Shown here one piece after another: positions 57,220-64,000 of a stretch of DNA of 64,000 nucleotides; position 1 is the stretch's first letter, and every line of letters begins with the position of its first letter. The position numbers and the translations under genes were made by a program. The notes under the pieces were generated by a model, which saw nothing but the letters and a program-made list of their open reading frames with translations, was not told the origin of the DNA and ran no database searches. The stretch is taken from positions 62,001 to 126,000 of the forward strand of contig NJPS01000018.1 in the NCBI GenBank assembly GCA_002946415.1, read 5' to 3'. This stretch comes from Rutstroemia sp. NJR-2017a BVV2 (lineage: Eukaryota > Ascomycota > Leotiomycetes > Helotiales > Rutstroemiaceae).

Positions 57220-57930
57220 TTTGACACGGGTAGATTCCTTTGCTAAATACTACCACACAATTTGTGATGTAGAAGATCTGCGGCGTCCAAAATCTTGCGG
57301 AAAGTTTAGAGCTGTGTGTCTACAAAAGACTCGCATATACATTTGATCGCAAGGAACTTTATAAGCCTTTTACATATACGTAGCGGGACAGCCTCGGGGT
57401 AAGCAATTAAGGCATCCACAGAACTATATCTGAAGGTGGGCTTGTAATTCCCCGATATGGATTTGTGCCTCGATGCGCTGCAGAGTGACTGACCAGTAAA
57501 GTCAAAAGTGGATATTACATAGTAACAACACGCACCTATCAGTCAAAAGAGGCGCAAAGCTGAAAGCTCAGCAGCCGCAAACGGCCCATATCCCCTTACG
57601 TGAGATTTTAGAGCTGAGAATGCATATGTATTGATCTATTGATCTATCTGAAGAACTAAAATATAGAGAAGAAGAGAGGGTTTATATCCTCAACATTGTG
57701 GCAATAATCGAAAATAGAGGTCCGAAAAAAGAGGTCTAAATCGAGGCAAATCGATGTTGGAGCATCCGACAGTACAGAAGTATCTGTCGGAATCGGACCT
57801 GCTTTCGAATACCCTTATTCCAAGGTCTAGATTCGCATACCTCAACTGCGACTTAGCGTATATCTGAATACCTCAGGCAGCAACGCTTTGCTCCCGGGGA
57901 ATGCTCCGGATTTGAGTTGTATAAAATAGA
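57220..57930. other. intergenic, no gene recognised
   Basis: Promoter of the seven-exon membrane gene followed by about 500 bases of mixed sequence. No domain seen. Confidence 0.5.
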
Positions 57931-57944
57931 TCCTGGCCTGGGCA

Positions 57945-58130
57945 AGCCATCTAACCTATTATTCCGCGACGAATAGCCGCTATTCGATCGAGATCTCTTT
58001 ATAATAATAATAGTAATCCGATCGATTGCTATTAGTTGGGAGAAGATTTATTCCGATATCAAGTCGATATATAGTATTATAATACCGATACCCTTTTACT
58101 CTACTTTCTTCTAACCTTACTATAAACGAT
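57945..58130. repeat. degenerate LTR-like sequence, copy 3
   Basis: TATTATTCCGCGACGAATAG (about 57957), followed by CCGCTATTCGATCGAGATC, closely repeats the left part of the 28.5 kb copy. It is followed by A+T-rich sequence and by a Gag-like open frame on the plus strand, the order expected at the 5' end of an LTR retrotransposon. Confidence 0.5.
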
Positions 58131-58239
58131 GAGCAACCTTTTCTCCGCTCAGGTGCTGTTTAACGCACACTATCTAGAGACTCTCAGGAATCAGAGCTTT
58201 CAACCCTCGATTTCCCCGAGACGCCACACAACCTTCGGT

Positions 58240-58643
58240 CCTCTGTAGACAACGATAACGATAGTCAAGCAACAGTTGATCCGCTTGCAAATGTGAGCAC
58301 AAGGAACACCCGTCAAAACCTCACTGCAACCCTTGCAGCTCAACAAGATGTCGATCGCCAAACGTCAAACGACCTTCAGGCCGAACTCGCTCAATTGCGA
58401 GCCCAATGTACGCAACTAGAGATTGAAAAGAACGAACTGGTTGTATTACAGCCCAACCCGACCCCACCTTCTGGGTCTGCGAATCAGGGTAACCCCACTT
58501 TTAGACAAGACCCTGCCCCACCGGTTCGCACCACCCATTCGTCGGATTCCCCTCTCCCTACTACGGAGCAGGAACATGGACAAACAGAAGCTCCTAGCGC
58601 ACCACGTCAACATTCGGAAGCTGTGGAAGAACTACTAATTTGA
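58240..58643 (+). pseudogene. Gag-like N-terminal fragment of an LTR retrotransposon
   Basis: The frame runs from about 58270 without a good ATG, through a Thr/Asn/Gln-rich start (ANVSTRNTRQNLTATLAAQ), a coiled-coil stretch (DLQAELAQLRAQCTQLEIEK) and a Pro/Ser/Thr-rich part to the stop at 58643. That layout and its position directly behind an LTR-like block suggest the beginning of a Ty3/Gypsy Gag. No capsid, zinc knuckle, protease or reverse transcriptase follows. A scrap at best, and the identity is inferred from layout. Confidence 0.35.
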
Positions 58644-58655
58644 TGGCTACGCATT

Positions 58656-59052
58656 TCCAGGGTACATCGGCCCCACAACGACCAGTCTTGCCTATTTATC
58701 GGCCTGTTCGACGAAAGTGAATAAGGCAGAGGGACTTGTTGATGAAGAAATCCACCTTGTCAGTGCCTCTCAGCTTGCTGGTTTCCGGCATGTGGTAGGA
58801 ACGCTCTGGGAAGTATCCGACGAGTATTGTGTTGGTATAGCAAGGGTCCTCTATGAAACGATCAAGGACGAAGGATTGACAGACCAAGCGGTGTATAAGG
58901 GCCTCCACCGAGCAATTATGGTGCTTCGAGATAAGGATATAGCAATAATGAAAACGGAGGAGAGCGAAACTGCTGGCAGCGGTAATCTTACAAGTTTAGA
59001 GTTTTCAAAGCACTTTTCAAGCATCCCAACTTTTTGGTTTTCTTCTGCCTGA
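58656..59052 (+). pseudogene. CHAT-domain (caspase-like) fragment
   Basis: From about 58665 the plus strand reads TTSLAYLSACSTKVNKAEGL, then DEEIHLVSASQLAGFRHVVG, TLWEVSDEY and GLTDQAVYKGLHRAI to a stop at 59052. These are the last blocks of a CHAT peptidase domain, including the SAC motif with the catalytic cysteine. The histidine-bearing block that should precede it (HFxxHG type) and the tetratricopeptide repeats of the usual fungal TPR-CHAT proteins are missing; the Gag-like scrap lies there instead. CHAT proteases act with STAND or TPR sensors in cell-death and defence systems. This copy cannot work alone. Confidence 0.72.
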
Positions 59053-59602
59053 GCGGTTGAACAGGTCTCACTCTTACTTAGCCTTAGGCAAGCGTGGTGT
59101 AATTATTAGGTAGCGGCCTTGAGGTAGCCTCGATAGCTCCGCTTGATACACAACCCTTCTACCAAATTCTTATCAGACGTTGCAACTACAGGTGGCCAGA
59201 ATGGGCTCCACATTATAGTATGCAGGCTGACTCAGGAAGTGCTCAGGTATGCTCAGGATCTGCTCGCCCTGAGCTCATATCAAAGCAGCAGCTGCTTATA
59301 TCCGGAGATCAAAAGGGAACTGGGGGCTTCCCTAAGTATGCTCGCACGGCGCTTGAGCAAGGCGGACCTGCCCCAGGGAGATTGACCCTATGAAATTTGT
59401 GTGGAAGTGCTGTATGTATAATATAGGCCTCGAAGAAAGATTAGGGGACCCGTAACTACTCTCTCTCAGCATACATGTCCTCCTCATCCGCTTTGCACCT
59501 TTTTGGACACGCAACTCTTCTTATGTTTCTTCCAGTCCGCGTTCTAGTGCTCTTCTCCACAATAGGCAAGAGGTGGAAGCTTCGTTTTCACCAGGGCGAT
59601 GA
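59053..59602. other. intergenic, no gene recognised
   Basis: About 550 bases between the CHAT fragment and the end of the next minus-strand gene. Nothing supported. Confidence 0.5.
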
Positions 59603-61782
59603 CTACGTTTTGCTCTCTTCTACTAGCGAATTTTGCTCCTCCAGATCCCCATCATTACTTTCACCTAGTATCATTCCAAACACTTCCCCAGGAACCGTAA
59701 TAGGAATATCTTCCTCAAGATTGATCCAGGTCCCCATACTAGCACCCTGATAAGCCAGCCTCTGCAACTGTAGCTTCCCATCCAGAAGCCAATGCTTATA
59801 GCGATACTCACCATGGTCCCACCTCTTTTGAATGAAATGGCTAATCTTGTCAAGCACAAGACTGACCGCGATCAGGACCACGCAGACAACAACGATAGCC
59901 GCAATGCTAACCACGGAGAGGGAAGTAGTCCCAGAGATACTCCGCACTTTCTGGCTAGCACACAGGGTCTCGTCACCAGGAAAGATGTATGCGCCGTCAT
60001 CCAAGGGTCCCGGAGGCCCAGAGGCATAGTCTACGAGGACTTGCTGGAGTCGTGCTAAGCCAGTGGTGAACCAGGAGGAAACTTCTATTTGCCATTGGTT
60101 GCTCGGTATCTGAACTTGGAAGCTAAACGAGGCCGTTTTCTGGGCTTGGAGCGCTGCTGCATTACGGCGGTAGACGATGAAGTACATGTCACTGTAGTAC
60201 CTAGATAACAGGGGAGTTAGCATTTGCCTATTCAAAATGTTCTCGGAGTAAGAGTTTCATGGACAAAGAGGATTTCTTCCGCCTGTCTCTAGAGTACATG
60301 GAACTAATATATGCTTCTGGAGTAAAACGGAATAAAAGAAGAAAGGATATAAGGAGCTCCGGGATCCGTACTGTGCTTGCAGCAGACCGTTGGCTATCGT
60401 TAATTGGAGAGTATTGAGACCAATATTATCAACATCTGTCCCAACAACGTATGTTCCTGACAGCTCGGTACATTGTTCGTTCTTGGGATTGCAGATCTGA
60501 TATTGGTCTGCACAACCCATTGCGGTGACCATGGAGTCCGCTGTGTAGAGTGTATCTTGTATTCCGTATGAGAATGAGTCGTTCACGACTGTTGCGACAT
60601 GTGCTGAGAACCAGAGATCGTCGACAGCTCCCAGGTATTGGATAGCATTGGCTGAGAGGAGGAATAGTGAGACATCAGCGTCGGTACGATTAAGGGCCGG
60701 CACAGGAACCCAGCCGGATTGGAACCAGCCGGCGGCTGCGCTCCCGCCATAAGCGTTTTGGTAACTAGAAAGCATCAGGGGGCTTGGAGACATATATAAA
60801 TGTGAGTTTGGAAGCCTTACGTCAGAGTGTATCCATCAACATATGCGGCGGACTCATTGTTGTAAATGTAAGTCTCATTGTCATCGAGTACTCCCCCAAA
60901 ATAAACAGTCTCTATGAGAGTCTCGGCTCGATTTGTTCCACTCGTACTGTTACACTTCTCTATGGTGGCGTAACCTTTAGTATGAATCGGTGCACAAGTC
61001 GTGACTCTTTGAAAGGTGATTCGGTCTTCCTTGCGTGTGTTAATTCCAAGGTCAAGGTTCGAATCGAGCTTTCCAGTGTTCAGTTCATATGCTGCGTTGT
61101 CGGAATAGTAGCATATGCCGGAAGTAAATGGACAGGAAGCGTTTTGGTTCGTTGTAAATGGCAATGTTGGCTTTGTGTAGACATTGCATCGAAGAGGATT
61201 CGGAGTTGAAGTGTAACAAATGCTGGCATATGCGGCTGCATTGACTGTACTATTCAACTCGTTGATGGCCGATAGCAGTCCATTTGAATCGTTGATGATC
61301 GTTCCCGGGGGAAACCATAGGCCGCAAGAAGGACTGCGAGCTAACGTGTCCGAACCTGCTGCTTTAATGGCGCTGGATGAGAAGATCCCGGCCAATGTGA
61401 AAAGGACCAAGCAGGCGGCTTCGCTGAGTTCCAAAAGGCTTGATCAAAGCAAGTTCTTGTCTGCATTCTTCCTCCAAGCCCAAGACAACTGTAAGAGCTC
61501 CATAAGTGCTCCACTAGGAGAGCCAGAGTTTCGAAGGACATTTTGTTGCTGGTGATGAAGTCCATCTCGGGGTAGCCTAGAAGATCTCAGTTGATGGGTG
61601 ATGTAACTGACGATCTTCCACACGCCACCTCCTGCCGCTGAAACCAAAAGGGCGATAAAGGCGATTAAAAGTCCACTGGTAGTATGTGAGAGAGTCAAGG
61701 TCGCCCCTCGAACTGGTCCAAATGACCAATCGACCCAAGGCCCGATATAAGCATAACCAGGCTGAGACATAGCTCTCGACAA
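59603..61782 (-). pseudogene. uncharacterised fungal membrane protein with internal stop
   Basis: Three exons, 61782-60821, 60764-60372 and 60200-59603, would give about 650 residues. The start (SQPGYAYIGPWVDWSFGPVRG) and a first helix LLIAFIALLVSAAGGGVW are typical of a fungal family of two- to four-helix membrane proteins with a large extracellular domain; Asn-x-Ser/Thr sites and cysteine pairs fill exon 1, and a last helix VVSIAAIVVVCVVLIAVSLVL lies in exon 3. Codon 113 is TGA (61446-61444) while the same frame continues with SSLLELSEAACLVLFTLAG, as expected for the family. A CGA to TGA change would explain it. The third intron placement (171 nt) is longer than usual. Otherwise the gene is undamaged, so inactivation may be recent. 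Confidence 0.68.
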
Positions 61783-63590
61783 AATTTTTTGATTTGAATA
61801 TGAGGTGGGAGAATCGTGAAGAAAACACCGCGTGATCTACCTTGGATGGATCACAAGGAACTATAAAACCTGGGAAAGACAGAGATTATAAAAGAGGCTC
61901 GTTCATTCTTATTACACGGTTGGGATAATATACATTCCTTGTACCTTTCTCCGACTCCCATTAGTAGAGAGAGAGGTAACAGTCACTCACTGCCTCAAAT
62001 CCGATACATCATGCACTTTGCTGAATGCTTGCCAGGTTTGGGAGCTGTAAAGATTCAACCAATAAAAAAACATATAACTATCTTATCTTCTTTGGGTTCT
62101 GTCGCAGGGGCTCGTTTCTATCACTGTAGCGTTTTTAGGGAAGCTGAAAAAAGCACGCAAAAGTCCCGTGTTCAGAGTTGGGCATCTTATTCCACCCAGG
62201 ATTTTGCAAGCTCTAGAAATGGTATTCCAATCTAGCCAGCCTTCACTAGATAGTATCCGGGAATTTGTGGAATAATCCAGAATATCCTGGGTAATTACTA
62301 TATGATTATAGCAAAATAACTTGAATATCTATTTAGATATTAATAATTTTTTATCAAATCAAAAACTAGATAATATATTTGTCGGTTCGATCTAGTTAAG
62401 TAGAAGTAATATAGTTCAAATAATTATTTAAATATTTTTGAATTATATAAAGAAAGAAAGATTAAACTAACTAATTTAACTTTTCTTTTATATTTAGTAA
62501 ATAAATATCTATATTAACTTAATTATATATCTAACTATATATTTATTATATAATTATTCCGATAATATTTGTTAAAATTAAATAAAAATCAAATATCTTT
62601 ATTAAAAATATTTAAGATATTCTATTAATTTTCTAAATAATATTTCTATTTTTTAAAATATTTTTAAACAATTATTCTAAATAAATATTTATAAAATTCT
62701 TAAATATATTCTATTTAAAATTTAATTTTATTTATATTATCATTAGTAATAATTGAGTTTTTATCTACTTTATATAATAATTTATATAAAAAACTATTTA
62801 ATAATATTATTTATTTAAGATATCGGATTAATAAAATTTTATAATAAATCTATATTTCTATTAATTTTTTTATTAATTATAATTTCAAACTATTATAAAC
62901 TAGAATTTATAAAGTTAATTAAATATATAATTTTAATATAATTCTTTTTTATATATAAAATTTTCAAGTTTTTAATTTTTTTAATTTTTTAATTATTAAA
63001 TTTAAAATTAATTTGATTTATTTAAGATATATTATTATATTATATTTATAAATGAAATTTATATAAATTATTAATTGAATATAATAAATAAGTTTTATAA
63101 TTAGAATTGAAATTTCTAAATATATTTAAAATAAATATAATTTTATAAATAAACTATTTTAATAAAATATTATAATTTATATAAAATATATAATTATTAA
63201 GATTTTAAATTCAGAAATTAGAGAATTAATTATATAATTTAATTTATTTATTTAATAACTTAATAATTTATTTAATTCTAATAAGTTAATAAATAAATAA
63301 TTAATATATATTTAAGTTCAATTATTATTTGTTATTTATTATTATTTTATATCGATCAATCTTTTATATAATTATTTTCAATAACAAATTTATAATAATA
63401 TTATCTAGTTTTATAATTAATTAATATTAGAGATTTTAATTACTTTTATATAATTTACAAGATAAATAATTATAATAAAAATATTATTAATATATTATTA
63501 AAAACTCAAATTAAATAAAAATATTGCTATTTTCAAATTGGAACTTTAAAGTAAATATTCTAATATATTGGTTATATAACTAGCTCGCGT
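61783..63590. repeat. intergenic start, then A+T-rich block 4
   Basis: 61783-62270 has normal composition with the promoter of the membrane gene; the open frame at 61939 has no support. From about 62280 to 63590 the sequence is nearly pure A+T like the other blocks, without genes. Confidence 0.75.
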
Positions 63591-63632
63591 ATCTAACTAG
63601 CTTTTCACCGCTTGAATCTAACTATATAATAT

Positions 63633-64000
63633 CTAGAATATAGTGATATCAACTATAGGCTTGTCTACAAACATAGTTGTAGGGAATCTCAAGTTCGCGG
63701 CCATGCGGGTATATATACCATCGGTTGATCGTCGCAGGATCAAGACTCCTGAGGTCGAGGACCGCGTGCCGTCTTCCAACGCGGCTGCGAGAAAATTTCT
63801 CTCCTCCTTAGCCCACAGGGCTACCTTAAGACCGTCTTTGTCAAGGTCTTGATCTTTGTCTTGGTATGTGTGTTCCCAGCCCTCTTCGTCTTCTTCTTTA
63901 TCATCGTCTTCTTCTTCACCGTCTGCCTGTTCCGCGTCCTCCATTTCTCCTTTTTCATCGTCTTCTTTTCTTATATATCTGTGTTCTTCCTCTGCTCTGT
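63633..64000 (-). CDS. acidic protein of unknown function, cut by window edge
   Basis: The minus-strand frame is open from the window edge to the TAG/TAA-type stop at 63633, about 120 codons. The first visible third is an acidic Glu/Asp/Lys stretch (GEEEDDDKEEDEEGWEH), then DKDQDLDKDGLKVALWAKEERNFL, then a basic, mixed end. Upstream coding may continue outside the window, so a start at the ATG near 63944 is not certain. Composition is far from the A+T block next to it. I do not recognise a family. Confidence 0.4.
   Translation of the reverse strand, partial: RAEEEHRYIRKEDDEKGEMEDAEQADGEEEDDDKEEDEEGWEHTYQDKDQDLDKDGLKVALWAKEERNFLAAALEDGTRSSTSGVLILRRSTDGIYTRMAANLRFPTTMFVDKPIVDITIF

Noticed and set aside
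61040..61075. Possible tRNA B-box (GGTTCGAATC)
   Set aside because: No A-box or cloverleaf upstream; it lies within coding sequence of the minus-strand membrane gene.
62280..63590. Mitochondrial DNA insertion as source of the A+T blocks
   Set aside because: No mitochondrial gene, tRNA or intron motif could be read in any block; RIP-mutated repeats explain the composition better.

Overview
The window looks like nuclear DNA of a filamentous ascomycete (Pezizomycotina; a leotiomycete is my guess, an inference from gene content only). The support is genes split by many 45-100 nt introns with GT..AG ends and CTAAC-type branch sites, a Zn2Cys6 regulator, fungus-specific heterokaryon-incompatibility (HET) proteins, CBM1 cellulose-binding modules, and long, almost gene-free A+T blocks of the kind left by repeat-induced point mutation (RIP).

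Positions 1-6.2 kb hold a 5'-cut cysteine-containing gene, a six-exon Zn2Cys6 transcription factor and, convergent to it, a four-exon zinc alcohol dehydrogenase of the ADH6 type. From 7.6 to 13.3 kb lies what looks like the wreck of a metabolite or aromatic-degradation locus: a polyketide synthase acyltransferase scrap, an apparently intact six-exon FAD monooxygenase (salicylate-hydroxylase type), a frameshifted phosphotransferase and a truncated, frameshifted amidohydrolase. From 15.7 to 27.6 kb there is a secreted Ser/Thr-rich protein, an AAAP amino-acid transporter, a CBM1-tethered SGNH esterase, a hemerythrin-like HHE protein, a GMC oxidoreductase pseudogene and an SNG1-type membrane protein.

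From 29 to 34.8 kb are two plant-cell-wall enzymes, a GH7 endoglucanase with a CBM1 and an AA9 copper monooxygenase, with decayed gene pieces between them. With the CBM1 esterase at 21-22.5 kb they form a dispersed lignocellulose set: AA9 cuts crystalline cellulose, GH7 hydrolyses the chains, and the esterase probably removes acetyl groups.

From 35 kb onwards the window becomes an accessory compartment: a broken STAND-type N-terminal domain, a HET-like N-terminal scrap, two related 155-bp MITEs, two large membrane-linked HET genes lying tail to tail, a full-length ABCC transporter, three families of uncharacterised multi-pass membrane proteins (one carrying an in-frame stop), a Gag-like scrap and a CHAT-domain fragment. 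Blocks of near-pure A+T (43.0-43.7, 48.95-51.77, 54.7-55.2, 62.3-63.6 kb) and degenerate LTR-like sequences (28.5, 39.9, 57.95 kb) separate them. Several genes end in homopolymer frameshifts or C-to-T type stops, so the region combines active-looking allorecognition genes with clear decay. Exon borders below were placed by eye from splice signals and reading-frame continuity.
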